From positions 1 to 23,861 of the forward strand of contig CAUEYG010000003.1 in the NCBI GenBank assembly GCA_959021945.1: a DNA stretch of 23,861 nucleotides. The letters are read 5' to 3'. Below are positions 1-7,243 of this stretch, one piece after another (the stretch's first letter is position 1; every line of letters begins with the position of its first letter). This stretch comes from an uncultured Eubacteriales bacterium. GTDB lineage: Bacteria > Bacillota > Clostridia > Peptostreptococcales > Anaerovoracaceae. The translations under genes and the position numbers were made by a program. The notes beneath the pieces were generated by a model, which had not been told where the DNA came from, did no database searches, and worked only from the letters and a program-made list of their open reading frames with translations.

Positions 1-152
1 TGCTGATTTTCAGCCTTTAATTGGCGATTTTCCTCCAGCAGCCGTTCCAGGTCCAACGTGATTTGGTCCAGAAATTCATTTACTTCATCTTCTTTAAAGC
101 CTTTCAGGCCTTTTGAAAATTCTTTTTCCTGTATTTCTAAAGGGGAAATCAT
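1..152 (-). CDS. divIVA: DivIVA-domain cell division/polarity protein (partial, 3' part outside window)
   Basis: Only the first 50 codons are present; the gene runs off the left edge. The N-terminus begins MISPLEIQEKEFSKGLKGF and continues with FKEDEVNEFLDQI, the usual DivIVA N-terminal membrane-curvature-sensing segment, followed by a Glu/Leu-rich stretch that looks like the start of the coiled coil. DivIVA proteins bind negatively curved membrane at septa and poles and recruit partners there. The ATG at 150-152 has a GGAGGTG ribosome-binding site (156-162) that lies just before the sepF stop, so the two are probably co-transcribed. Family identity is good. Whether it is DivIVA proper or a GpsB/SepIVA-like relative cannot be settled from 50 residues. 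Confidence 0.85.
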   Translation of the reverse strand, partial: MISPLEIQEKEFSKGLKGFKEDEVNEFLDQITLDLERLLEENRQLKAENQ

Positions 153-164
153 ACTGCACCTCCA

Positions 165-659
165 TTACTTCCAGGGGTTACTGTTCTTCTTTTCATTCTC
201 AAAGGAAAAACCTTTGTGCTCCACGCCGGCTGCAATATCTACGTTTTCAGGGGCAAAGACAAAGATATTGTTAGCTACTTTCTGCACATTGCCGTTGAGC
301 GCATAAGTGGCTCCACTGAGGAAGTCAAATATTTTTCTTGCTGTATCGGATTCAATCCGTTCCAGGTTAATAATAATCGGTTTTTTACTCTTCAAACTGT
401 CTACCAACTTAGGGCATTCATCAAAACCGGAAGGCTCGATTACTACCATTTTAAATGCGCTGGTAATGGCGCTGACTGTCCTGTTTTGCATTGGAATTAC
501 TTTGCCTTCATTGCGAGGCTCCGGTCTTGGCGCCTGAAAAGACATTCTTGTATCAGCCCGCCGTTCTGCCGGGGATACAGAATGGACTTCTTCATATTCA
601 TCATCCTCATCGTAATCCTCAATACCTACTAAATCTTTAAATTTTCCTAAAATGCTCAT
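165..659 (-). CDS. sepF: Cell division protein SepF
   Basis: This 164-residue protein matches SepF, which binds the FtsZ C-terminus and helps tether and organise the Z-ring at the membrane. It has a short N-terminal amphipathic segment (MSILGKFKDLVGI), an acidic, low-complexity linker (about residues 13-55), and a compact C-terminal domain (about 60-145) with the typical core KPIIINLERI followed by ARKIFDFLSGATYAL. Length is within the usual range of about 150-170. The start has a strong AGGAGGGTG site. The gene begins 12 bases after yggS stops and is followed within 12 bases by divIVA. In many Firmicutes yggT and ylmH lie between sepF and divIVA; both are absent here. Confidence 0.95.
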   Translation of the reverse strand: MSILGKFKDLVGIEDYDEDDEYEEVHSVSPAERRADTRMSFQAPRPEPRNEGKVIPMQNRTVSAITSAFKMVVIEPSGFDECPKLVDSLKSKKPIIINLERIESDTARKIFDFLSGATYALNGNVQKVANNIFVFAPENVDIAAGVEHKGFSFENEKKNSNPWK

Positions 660-671
660 AACACCCTCCTG

Positions 672-1376
672 TTATTTCTGTTTACTGTAATCTCTCTCTC
701 CAAATATGGCCGTACCTACGCGAATCAAATTGGAACCTTCTAAAATAGCTGCTTCAAAGTCATGTGACATACCCATGGAGAGATACTGAAAATCCAGTCT
801 TTCGTGCTCGATCTTTCCATACTGATCGTAAAGCTTTTTAACTTCAGCAAAGTAAATACGGATATCATCCGGATTTTCAGCGAAAGGCGCGATGCACATT
901 AATCCCCGAATCTTGATGTTAGGACAGTTGCCTAAAATCTTGAGAATCATCTCCTCTGTTTCATCAGTTGAAATCCCAAATTTGCTCTCCTCCTGAGCGG
1001 AATTGACCTGTATCAAAATATCCATTGTAATGCCGTGCTGACCTGCACGCTTGTTGATTTCTTCAGCCAGCTTGTAGGAATCTACGGAGTGAATCATAGA
1101 AACCTTATCAATAATATATTTCACTTTATTTGTCTGCAAATGTCCAATCATATGCCATTTGACCGGTTTGACAAAGTCATATTTGTTCATGATTTCCTGG
1201 ACCTTGTTTTCTCCAATGTCAGTAAGCCCCGCATCAATGCCTTCATTGATTTCTTCTGCAGTTCTGGTCTTTGTAACGCCAACGAGCAGAATGTCATCTG
1301 TACTTCTTCCTGCCGCTGCAGCAGCAGCTGCTTTTCTCTCATTGACTTTTTCGAGGTTTTCTTTTATGGTCTGCAT
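672..1376 (-). CDS. yggS: YggS/PLPBP family pyridoxal phosphate-binding homeostasis protein
   Basis: 234 residues, a single-domain alanine-racemase-like TIM barrel. YggS proteins bind PLP without known catalysis and help maintain vitamin B6 and amino acid/keto acid balance. Visible motifs are LLVGVTKT, with the PLP-binding lysine at about residue 36, GENKVQEI, WHMIGHLQTNK, IHSVDS and GLMCIAP, plus a C-terminal LSMGMSHDFEAAI segment and LIRVGTAIFG that hold the phosphate. I chose the ATG at 1374-1376 over an in-frame GTG six bases upstream because the GAGGAG site is 8 nt from the ATG but only 2 nt from the GTG. A run of seven alanines (residues 16-22) precedes the PLP lysine. Its place before sepF matches many Firmicutes. 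Confidence 0.94.
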   Translation of the reverse strand: MQTIKENLEKVNERKAAAAAAAGRSTDDILLVGVTKTRTAEEINEGIDAGLTDIGENKVQEIMNKYDFVKPVKWHMIGHLQTNKVKYIIDKVSMIHSVDSYKLAEEINKRAGQHGITMDILIQVNSAQEESKFGISTDETEEMILKILGNCPNIKIRGLMCIAPFAENPDDIRIYFAEVKKLYDQYGKIEHERLDFQYLSMGMSHDFEAAILEGSNLIRVGTAIFGERDYSKQK

Positions 1377-1391
1377 TTTCACATCTCCTCA

Positions 1392-2384
1392 TCAGGTTCC
1401 CTTTCCGGGATGCTTTAATATTTCATCGTAAACATTAACCGTATCCACGGCATTGCCCTCTTCATCGGTAAAGGTCACATCCTGCAGTACAGAATAATCA
1501 CCGTCCCGCGCCAGAATTTTTACTCTTGTAAAAACATATTCGCCGCTGGTCTGACGCACCATGACGCCGGGCTGTCCATCTTTTGTGGTAATGCTGCTGT
1601 TCCTTGCAATCAGGCCGCTGTAATCCTGGGTAACGATTCTCGCCTCTTCAATACGGCTCTTTGAAAATTCTTCATAGTACCGGTTAGAGCGAAAAATAAT
1701 TTTCCAGCGATCTCCATCTGCGATAATATCTTTGATGGTGGCTTTTACATCACCTGCCGGAAGCTGAACAGACACCTGGTTTCCCACTTCATACCGGGCA
1801 ACGCTGGCGGCTTCTACCCAGCACACCATGTACCAATTGTCATTATCACTGATTTTAAAAATCGGCTCTTTTTCCAGGGTTGTCTTTCTTTTTATGTCAG
1901 ACGCCTCAATCTTCAGATCTTTTACATCCTCATATTTGAGACTCTCCATGGTGTCCGGTGTAAAAAAGGATTCATAGCCATCTGCATAATAGCTGAGAAT
2001 ACCGCTGGATTCTGCCATGCAGTTTGTCGTTTTTACCGCCTTGTCCGACAGCCGCGTAATCATGTCTTCGTATTGAGACGTTTCTTCTGAAGAAGAATCT
2101 TTTGTACTTTTTTCCTCTGTAAGCTTGACTACTTTTGTCCCCTTTCGAATATGTGTCCCTTCATCAATTAAGTATTTCAGGCTTCCTGCGGCTCCCGCCT
2201 CATAAACGCTTTCATCTCTGACAAAGTAGCATATGGTTTCTTCCGTCCCCTGCAAAGAGCCGGCCTCCAAAGTTTCTGTTGTTTCAAAAACCCCTGTAAC
2301 CTTTGGAATAATATAAATTGCCACATATAATATGATCAGGGTCAGGATGAAGATATATACAAACTTTCTGTTTTTTTTCCCCAT
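1392..2384 (-). CDS. HlyD-like membrane-anchored protein (efflux adaptor family), division-cluster associated
   Basis: 330 residues. An N-terminal basic stretch and one transmembrane helix (about 8-28) anchor it, with the rest outside the membrane. The outer part has lipoyl/barrel-sandwich-like segments (EAGSLQG, SLKYLIDEGTHIRKGTKVVKL) and beta-rich stretches (VSVQLPAGDVKATIKDI) reminiscent of the membrane-fusion (HlyD/RND adaptor) fold. No partner ABC or RND exporter is adjacent. Proteins of this type recur upstream of yggS-sepF in Clostridia, so a cell-envelope role coupled to division is a reasonable inference but unproven. The ATG at 2384 has a GGAGAG site, and a good promoter lies upstream at 2404-2432, so it probably starts its own transcript through divIVA. 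Confidence 0.7.
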   Translation of the reverse strand: MGKKNRKFVYIFILTLIILYVAIYIIPKVTGVFETTETLEAGSLQGTEETICYFVRDESVYEAGAAGSLKYLIDEGTHIRKGTKVVKLTEEKSTKDSSSEETSQYEDMITRLSDKAVKTTNCMAESSGILSYYADGYESFFTPDTMESLKYEDVKDLKIEASDIKRKTTLEKEPIFKISDNDNWYMVCWVEAASVARYEVGNQVSVQLPAGDVKATIKDIIADGDRWKIIFRSNRYYEEFSKSRIEEARIVTQDYSGLIARNSSITTKDGQPGVMVRQTSGEYVFTRVKILARDGDYSVLQDVTFTDEEGNAVDTVNVYDEILKHPGKGT

Positions 2385-2403
2385 AATTTCTCTCCGCTAG
2401 TAC

Positions 2404-2432
2404 ATTTTACACTAAATGCCTGTTTCTTTCAA
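2404..2432 (-). promoter_or_regulatory. Probable sigma-A promoter for the hlyD-like/yggS/sepF/divIVA genes
   Basis: Read on the minus strand: -35 TTGAAA (2427-2432), 17-base spacer, -10 TAAAAT (2404-2409). It sits in the 52-base gap between trmD and the HlyD-like gene, about 20 bases before the start codon. Inferred from the hexamers alone. Confidence 0.55.
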
Positions 2433-2436
2433 TGCG

Positions 2437-3180
2437 CTAGGAGTCCATTTCCAATATTTTCTCTAAGATTCTCCGTTCTTTCTTTGTTAAGTCTTCTTTC
2501 TTTTCCAGGAATGCTGAAAAAAGATCGGGACGGCGTTCTCTGGTCAGTCTGAGGGACTGCTCCAATTTCCAAAGGTGAATTCGCTCATGGTTGCCGCTTA
2601 CTAAGACTTCCGGCACCTGCATTTCGCGAAATTCCCTTGGTTTTGTATACTGCGGATATTCTAAGAGGCCGGAATAGATGGACTCATCCAAAGCAGAATG
2701 ACTGCTGCTCAGCACCTGAGGGAGCATTCTGGCCACAGAATCAATCAGCACCATAGCCGGCAGTTCGCCTCCTGTCAGCACATAATCGCCAATTGAAATT
2801 TCTTCCATATCCCAATAGTCTATGATGCGCTGGTCCACCCCTTCATAATGGCCGCATAAAATGACTAACTCCTGTTCCCCTGCCAGCTCTTCGATTTTGG
2901 TCTGATCTAAAAGGGTCCCTCTGGGAGACATATAAATCGTTTTTTTTCCTTGTGCTTTCAGGCTCTCCATAGCGCGAAACACAGGGTCCGCCAACATGAC
3001 CATGCCCACTCCGCCGCCAAAAGGATAGTCATCCGCCCGATTATGCTTGTCCACACTAAAATCTCTGATATTAGTAAGCCGAACATCTAAGATTCCCTTT
3101 TCTCTTGCTTTTCCCAAAATACTGCTTTCCGTCACAGCAGGAAACATTTCAGGAAAAAGTGTCAGAACGTCTATTTTCAT
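2437..3180 (-). CDS. trmD: tRNA (guanine-N1)-methyltransferase TrmD
   Basis: 247 residues, the normal TrmD length. The enzyme uses S-adenosylmethionine to methylate G37 next to the anticodon and prevent +1 frameshifting. The N-terminus MKIDVLTLFPEMF, the loop YPFGGGVGMVM, VILCGHYEGVDQRI and the SAM-knot sequence SIGDYVLTGGELPAMVLID are all family hallmarks; the C-terminal domain ends with RRPDLFSAF. The start has GAGGAAAG and lies 10 bases after rimM, as expected for a rimM-trmD operon. The usual downstream partner rplS (ribosomal protein L19) is not present; the HlyD-like gene follows instead. Confidence 0.97.
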   Translation of the reverse strand: MKIDVLTLFPEMFPAVTESSILGKAREKGILDVRLTNIRDFSVDKHNRADDYPFGGGVGMVMLADPVFRAMESLKAQGKKTIYMSPRGTLLDQTKIEELAGEQELVILCGHYEGVDQRIIDYWDMEEISIGDYVLTGGELPAMVLIDSVARMLPQVLSSSHSALDESIYSGLLEYPQYTKPREFREMQVPEVLVSGNHERIHLWKLEQSLRLTRERRPDLFSAFLEKKEDLTKKERRILEKILEMDS

Positions 3181-3190
3181 ACGCTTTCCT

Positions 3191-3688
3191 CTACAGCTCC
3201 AGCAGGCCTTCCGGAAGTGTTACCCGCATGACCCTTTCTTCCATATCAATCTCTAAAATAAAGGCTTTCACAGCAGGGATCAGCGTTCGTCCGCCGCTTT
3301 CCAGCTTTACCTGATAGAGATCCTGCGCACTGTTTTGAATCACATCTGTCAGTTCTCCTAAAGGAGCCCCATCTTCCCCAACAACACGGATTCCCATCAG
3401 ATCTCTCACATAAAAACAATCCTCCGGCAGAGGCGCTAAATCCGACTCTTCAATGTAAACGCCTTTGTTTTTCTGCGCTTCTGCTTTGTTTCGGTCATCA
3501 ATGCCTTCCAGCCTTAAAATTGCTACATTTCCCTGATACCGAACGTTTTTAATACTGCGGATCTCATCTTCCAGCCAAATTTGTCCCAGATCCTCAAACT
3601 GCTCTTTTTTATCCGTATAGCAATAAACTTTTACCTCGCCTTTCAGGCCTACTGCATTGACGATTTTTCCAATTAAGATTTTTTCCAT
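3191..3688 (-). CDS. rimM: 16S rRNA processing protein RimM
   Basis: 165 residues. RimM binds the 30S head, through S19, and assists late maturation of 16S rRNA. The N-terminal beta-barrel begins MEKILIGKIVNAVGLKGEVKVY and the C-terminal PRC-barrel includes DCFYVRDLMGIRVV and the end of the family pattern IDMEERVMRVTLPEGLLEL. A longer reading frame extends to 3745, but the ATG at 3686-3688 has a clean AGAGGAG site 5-6 bases upstream and matches the family N-terminus, so I start there. It is followed directly by trmD. The 107-base leader between khpA and rimM contains two inverted repeats described separately. Confidence 0.95.
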   Translation of the reverse strand: MEKILIGKIVNAVGLKGEVKVYCYTDKKEQFEDLGQIWLEDEIRSIKNVRYQGNVAILRLEGIDDRNKAEAQKNKGVYIEESDLAPLPEDCFYVRDLMGIRVVGEDGAPLGELTDVIQNSAQDLYQVKLESGGRTLIPAVKAFILEIDMEERVMRVTLPEGLLEL

Positions 3689-3703
3689 TTTTCTCCTCTG
3701 CCT

Positions 3704-3773
3704 GCGGATATCCTGCAGAATATCTGCCGTATATAATTGAGGCACATCTTTCCGCCCTGCGAAAACATGTGCC
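3704..3773 (-). repeat. Two inverted repeats in the khpA-rimM spacer
   Basis: A 24-base near-palindrome (3704-3727, centred on CTGCAG, one mismatch and one wobble pair in the RNA of the minus strand) lies just upstream of the rimM ribosome-binding site. A second repeat pairs GGCACAT (3741-3747) with ATGTGCC (3767-3773). Neither is followed by a T tract, so they are not obvious terminators. They could be RNase processing sites or a translational control leader between the rpsP-khpA and rimM-trmD segments. Confidence 0.4.
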
Positions 3774-3795
3774 CTGTGCGATTATTCTTTTGTCA

Positions 3796-4026
3796 TTATT
3801 GAACAATTTCTACCACAACTTTTTTACCTGCTTTTGTCGCCGCCGCCTTAACAACGGTACGGAGGGCTTTTGCAATTCTCCCCTGTTTTCCAATAACTTT
3901 TCCCATATCCTCGGGAGCCACTTTCAATTGGATCACAGTCGTCTGTTTGGCTGCGGATTCTGTCACTTCTACGGCATCAGGATTATCGACAAGAGACTTG
4001 GCAATTGCGCTAACCAATTCCACCAT
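3796..4026 (-). CDS. khpA: KH-domain RNA-binding protein KhpA (YlqC family)
   Basis: 76 residues, consisting of one KH domain with its GxxG loop seen as GKVIGKQGRIAKALR (about residues 42-56). KhpA forms a small RNA chaperone, often with KhpB/EloR, that affects envelope synthesis and division in streptococci. Length and position between rpsP and rimM are exactly those of the family. The ATG at 4026 has GAGG 6 bases upstream, and only 19 bases separate it from the rpsP stop, so the two genes should be co-transcribed. Confidence 0.95.
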   Translation of the reverse strand: MVELVSAIAKSLVDNPDAVEVTESAAKQTTVIQLKVAPEDMGKVIGKQGRIAKALRTVVKAAATKAGKKVVVEIVQ

Positions 4027-4045
4027 TTAAAACCTCACCGCTTTC

Positions 4046-4285
4046 TTATAAAATGCCAGTTTTCTTGAAAAGGCCTCTAACAGTGTCTGTAGGCTGCGCG
4101 CCGTTATCCAGCCATTTTTTTGCTTTCTCATCATTGATTTTAATATCAGCCGGATCCGTCAGCGGGTTGTAATAGCCGATTTCCTCAATAAACTTTCCAT
4201 CTCTTGGAGCGCGGGAATCTGCAACAACGACCCTGTAAAAAGGTTTCTTGTGCGCACCCATTCTCTTTAATCTAATTTTTACCAT
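4046..4285 (-). CDS. rpsP: 30S ribosomal protein S16
   Basis: 79 residues. The sequence opens MVKIRLKRMGAHKKPFYRVV and continues VADSRAPRDGKFIEEIGYYNP, which is diagnostic of S16, a 30S body protein needed for assembly. It ends with the usual AQPTDTVRGLFKKTGIL. The start has a strong AGGAGGAAG site. A good promoter lies in the short gap from ffh (4305-4333), so rpsP-khpA-rimM-trmD may also be transcribed independently of the SRP genes. Confidence 0.98.
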   Translation of the reverse strand: MVKIRLKRMGAHKKPFYRVVVADSRAPRDGKFIEEIGYYNPLTDPADIKINDEKAKKWLDNGAQPTDTVRGLFKKTGIL

Positions 4286-4304
4286 TTTTTCTTCCTCCTA
4301 AATC

Positions 4305-4333
4305 AATATATACTTTTTTCTATTTAAACTCAA
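4305..4333 (-). promoter_or_regulatory. Probable promoter upstream of rpsP
   Basis: On the minus strand: -35 TTGAGT (4328-4333), 17-base A-rich spacer, -10 TATATT (4305-4310). It is located in the 60-base ffh-rpsP gap just ahead of the rpsP ribosome-binding site. Hexamers fit sigma-A reasonably well; support is by pattern only. Confidence 0.5.
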
Positions 4334-4345
4334 GTCTTCCCTGAA

Positions 4346-5686
4346 TTAAAAACCTCTGAACATGCGGTTCATCCTTCCGGCACCGCCTTTTCCTGAAAAC
4401 TGTTTCATCATTTTCTTGGCATCGCCGTAGCGCTTTACCAGCGAATTGATCTTGCTCACCGGCTGTCCGCTTCCTGCAGCAATGCGCCGCCTCCTGCTGG
4501 CGTTAAGGATAGATGGGTCTTCACGCTCAGCCTTTGTCATAGACTGGATAATGGCCTCCATTTGAGCAAATTCCTTTTCACTCTGCTCAATATTGACGTT
4601 TTTCATAGAAGCGGAATTCATTCCCGGCATCATTCCAAGCAGCTTTGTAATGCCTCCCATTTTTTTAATCTGTCCCATCTGTTCCAGGAAATCTTCTAAT
4701 GTAAACTGGTTCTTTCGGATTTTTTTCTCTAAAACAGCAGCCTGTTCATCATCATAATTTTGCTCAGCCTGCTCGATCAGGGACAACATATCTCCCATGC
4801 CCAGGATTCTGCTGGCCATTCTTTCCGGATGAAAAGGCTCTAAAGCATCAAACTTTTCTCCCATACCAACAAATTTGATGGGTTTTCCTGTGACTTTTTT
4901 GGCGGAAAGGGCAGCGCCGCCCCTGGAATCGCCGTCCATCTTGGTCATGATAATGCCGTCAATACCCAGCTTATCATTAAACCCTTCCGCTGCATTGACT
5001 GCATCCTGCCCGGTAAGGGCGTCTACAACCAACAAAATTTCGTGAGGCTTTACAGCTTTTTTTATGGTAACCAGCTCATCCATCAATTCTTCATCAATCT
5101 GCAGCCGGCCGGCTGTATCTACGATCAATACATTGTAGCCTTTCAGCTCCGCTTCTTTCATGGCGGCAAGTGCGATCTTTTCCGGCTCTTTGCAGTCCCT
5201 CATGGTAAATACTGGCGTATCAACAGTCTTTCCTACTACCTCCAGCTGATCAATAGCCGCCGGTCTGTAGATATCGCAGGCACACAGCATGGGCTTTTTT
5301 CCGTTTTTCTTCAAATAATTGGCCAGCTTGCCGCAGGTAGTCGTTTTACCGGTACCCTGCAGTCCCACCATCAGCAGAACCGTAAATCCTCTTGGGGAGT
5401 AAGTCAATTTGCTGCCAGCGCCTCCCATAAGGTCTGTCAGCTCTTTATCAACGATTTTGATCACCTGCTGGGCTGGCGTCAGGCTCTTCATCACTTCCTC
5501 GCCTAAAGCCTTTTCTTTCACAGACTGAACAAACTCTTTTACCACCTTAAAGTTTACATCCGCCTCTAGCAAAGCCAGCTTTACTTCTCGCATAGCTTCA
5601 TTAATATCGGTTTCTGAAAGGGAGCCTTTTCCCTTTAGGTTCTTAAAGACGCCTTGCAGTTTTTCTGATAATCCTTCAAATGCCAT
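4346..5686 (-). CDS. ffh: Signal recognition particle protein Ffh
   Basis: 446 residues, the GTPase of the bacterial signal recognition particle. It binds signal sequences and 4.5S/6S RNA and targets ribosomes to FtsY at the membrane. The N-domain helices come first (MAFEGLSEKLQGVFKNL). The G domain follows, with the P-loop VGLQGTGKTTTCGKLA (G1), DIYRPAAIDQL, DTAGRLQIDEELM (G3) and TKMDGDSRGGAALS (G4 region). The Met-rich M domain ends in GGAGRMNRMFRGF. The start codon has an AGGAGGAG site and follows ylxM by only 10 bases, the standard ylxM-ffh arrangement. Confidence 0.98.
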   Translation of the reverse strand: MAFEGLSEKLQGVFKNLKGKGSLSETDINEAMREVKLALLEADVNFKVVKEFVQSVKEKALGEEVMKSLTPAQQVIKIVDKELTDLMGGAGSKLTYSPRGFTVLLMVGLQGTGKTTTCGKLANYLKKNGKKPMLCACDIYRPAAIDQLEVVGKTVDTPVFTMRDCKEPEKIALAAMKEAELKGYNVLIVDTAGRLQIDEELMDELVTIKKAVKPHEILLVVDALTGQDAVNAAEGFNDKLGIDGIIMTKMDGDSRGGAALSAKKVTGKPIKFVGMGEKFDALEPFHPERMASRILGMGDMLSLIEQAEQNYDDEQAAVLEKKIRKNQFTLEDFLEQMGQIKKMGGITKLLGMMPGMNSASMKNVNIEQSEKEFAQMEAIIQSMTKAEREDPSILNASRRRRIAAGSGQPVSKINSLVKRYGDAKKMMKQFSGKGGAGRMNRMFRGF

Positions 5687-5696
5687 CTAGCTCCTC

Positions 5697-6053
5697 CTAT
5701 TGATTCAAGTTATCAATAATGGCTTTTATTTTGCAAAGCCGGTCTGTAAAGTTTGAGTCCCGGCTTTCTGCTGCCAATTCGTCAATGGCAGCATCTATCT
5801 TTTCTATGGCTTGCCTGCTTTTTTGGAACTTTTCAACAAGCCCTAGCTTTTCCTCATAGTGATGCAATGCTTTTTCCGCATTTTTTAAGGTATCGTGAAC
5901 ACCCTGTCTGCTGATGGAAAATTCATCGGCAATCTCTGTAAGAGAAAGATTCTCTTCATGATACAGCTCCATGACCTGCCGCTGCCTCTTTGTAAGCAGC
6001 TGCCCGTAAAAATCATAGAGCAGACTGACACGCGCAATATCATCAACCTTCAT
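5697..6053 (-). CDS. ylxM: YlxM/p13-like helix-turn-helix protein, SRP-associated
   Basis: 118 residues. This family is sigma-70 region-4-like, seen here as LLTKRQRQVMELYHEENLSLTEIADEFSISRQGVHDTLKNAEKAL. The Streptococcus mutans homologue is reported to modulate SRP GTPase activity; a DNA-binding role is also possible. A longer frame begins at a GTG (6083), but the ATG at 6051-6053 with an AAGGGG site upstream gives the family N-terminus MKVDDIARVSLLYDFYGQLL, so I use that. The last 40 residues are helical and polar. A strong promoter (6098-6126) lies about 45 bases upstream. Confidence 0.93.
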   Translation of the reverse strand: MKVDDIARVSLLYDFYGQLLTKRQRQVMELYHEENLSLTEIADEFSISRQGVHDTLKNAEKALHHYEEKLGLVEKFQKSRQAIEKIDAAIDELAAESRDSNFTDRLCKIKAIIDNLNQ

Positions 6054-6080
6054 AGCATTCCCCTTACCGACAAGTTTTTT

Positions 6081-6129
6081 CACTTGACACTTTTGCCAGT
6101 TTACTAGAAAATCACAGGATTGTCAAGTG
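6081..6129. repeat. 9-bp inverted repeat bracketing the ylxM promoter
   Basis: CACTTGACA (6081-6089) and TGTCAAGTG (6121-6129) are exact reverse complements, with centres 40 bases apart (about four helical turns). The right arm contains the ylxM -35 hexamer and the left arm lies at or just after the expected transcription start, so the repeat spans the whole promoter. This looks like a two-site operator, but the match could partly reflect the TTGACA consensus. Confidence 0.45.
6098..6126 (-). promoter_or_regulatory. Strong sigma-A promoter for ylxM-ffh
   Basis: Minus strand: -35 TTGACA (6121-6126, perfect consensus), 17-base spacer, -10 TAAACT (6098-6103). It is about 45 bases from the ylxM ATG and the likely head of the SRP/ribosome operon. 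Confidence 0.7.
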
Positions 6130-6136
6130 TTTTTGG

Positions 6137-6165
6137 TTGACGTTATTGTGACAATCCGATATACT
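6137..6165 (+). promoter_or_regulatory. Promoter for the acyl-ACP thioesterase with a palindrome in its spacer
   Basis: Plus strand: -35 TTGACG (6137-6142), 17-base spacer, -10 TATACT (6160-6165). The spacer holds ATTGTGACAAT (6145-6155), a palindrome of two 5-base arms around one central G, which is well placed for a repressor. It lies only 10 bases from the -35 of the divergent ylxM promoter. Confidence 0.65.
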
Positions 6166-6202
6166 ACATTAAAATTGGGAAAAAGAAAGGAAGACTCTAA
6201 TC

Positions 6203-6949
6203 ATGTTCCAAATTCAACGAAGGGTGGGAAGCAGCCATCTTGATACCAACGGGCATCTGCGGCTTTCTGCAGCTGTAGATTTTATGCAGGACTGCTGCTG
6301 TTTTCAGCTGGATAGCGAAAAAGAGCTTACGGAATATTTTATCAAACACAACGTTACCATGTTTTTAATCTCAAGGCAGATCAATCTGCTGCAGCCTGCC
6401 TATTATGGGGATAAGCTTTCTATCCGCACATCGATTTATCAGCTTCGCTCCTCATACGGATACCGCAATACTCTAATTTACAATGATAAGGAAGAACTTT
6501 TGGTGGCAAGCTACGCTGGGGGCGCTTTTATTGATCTGGAGAAAGGAGGCTCTACTGCAGTTCCCCGTGATCTGATGAAAACAGTTGCCATGGATCCAAA
6601 ATTTACAGGTATGGATTATTTGCCAAGAAAGGTCCATCTTCCTGATGCGCCTGCTGAAAAGCGATTTCCTGAAACACCGGTTTTTCAATATTATATTGAT
6701 CACAACCACCATGTAAATAATGCCCGGTATCTTGATATTGCTCAGGAATACCTTCCCGCAGGCTTTCAGCCCCGAATTTGCCGCATCGAATACAAGACTG
6801 CCGCCAAATATGGGGATCAGATTGTCCCTATTCGCTACCAGCTTGAGCCAGATATCTTTCTCATTTCGCTGCAGGGCGCAGAAGGTCAGATCTTTGCCAA
6901 TGTAGAGTTTCGCTCTGTCAAAGAACCTGAAGCAGTATCATGTAAATAA
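6203..6949 (+). CDS. Acyl-ACP thioesterase (FatA/FatB family)
   Basis: 248 residues, a double hot-dog thioesterase that hydrolyses acyl-ACP and releases free fatty acid. The first hot-dog domain covers about 1-125 (GSSHLDTNGHLRLSAAVDFMQD) and the second 150-245. The catalytic pattern DxNxHVNN is present as DHNHHVNNARYLD (D166, N168, H170), with a downstream Glu in RIEYKTAAKYGD (E196). The ATG has an AAAGGAAG site. It stands alone on the plus strand, divergent from ylxM, and its 3' end overlaps azlD by 32 bases in opposite orientation. Bacterial members are common in Clostridia; chain-length preference cannot be read from the sequence. Confidence 0.92.
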   Translation: MFQIQRRVGSSHLDTNGHLRLSAAVDFMQDCCCFQLDSEKELTEYFIKHNVTMFLISRQINLLQPAYYGDKLSIRTSIYQLRSSYGYRNTLIYNDKEELLVASYAGGAFIDLEKGGSTAVPRDLMKTVAMDPKFTGMDYLPRKVHLPDAPAEKRFPETPVFQYYIDHNHHVNNARYLDIAQEYLPAGFQPRICRIEYKTAAKYGDQIVPIRYQLEPDIFLISLQGAEGQIFANVEFRSVKEPEAVSCK

Positions 6950-7241
6950 TCGTACCTCCTGCAATGCTCAAAAGGCTGTTTTTTTTCCATGTGTGAAGGA
7001 TACAAATGCTTCCAATAGCCGCCATCTCCGGCAGGCCAAAATTGCTGTGGAGAAAATCTACATTTCTCAAGCAGTAAACAACCAGCAGCCCAATGACTGC
7101 AGGAGGCAGTACTGCGCCTAAATATTCGATCACCCTGGGGACTGGCCGGTTTTCCGGAAACAAAAGGAAAGGCACGAATCGAGTTATCATGACTCCGGCT
7201 GCCAGGGCCCCAATGGTAATCAGTATCTGAGCAAAGGTCAT
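6918..7241 (-). CDS. azlD: Branched-chain amino acid transport protein AzlD
   Basis: 107 residues with about four hydrophobic helices. AzlD is the small partner of AzlC in a two-component exporter of branched-chain amino acids and analogues (azaleucine resistance). The family sequence TRFVPFLLFPENRPVPRVIEYLGAVLPPA is clear. I chose ATG 7239-7241, eight bases after GAAGAG; a TTG two codons upstream (7247) would overlap the azlC stop and is too close to the ribosome-binding site. The gene's last 32 bases overlap the thioesterase 3' end tail-to-tail, with no terminator visible between them. Confidence 0.93.
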   Translation of the reverse strand: MTFAQILITIGALAAGVMITRFVPFLLFPENRPVPRVIEYLGAVLPPAVIGLLVVYCLRNVDFLHSNFGLPEMAAIGSICILHTWKKNSLLSIAGGTIIYMILLQVL

Positions 7242-7243
7242 TG

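Noticed and set aside
1310..1335. A GCA/GCT trinucleotide repeat as a phase-variable tract
   Set aside because: It encodes seven alanines with mixed codons inside yggS. It is not a pure repeat, and changes by whole codons would not shift the frame.
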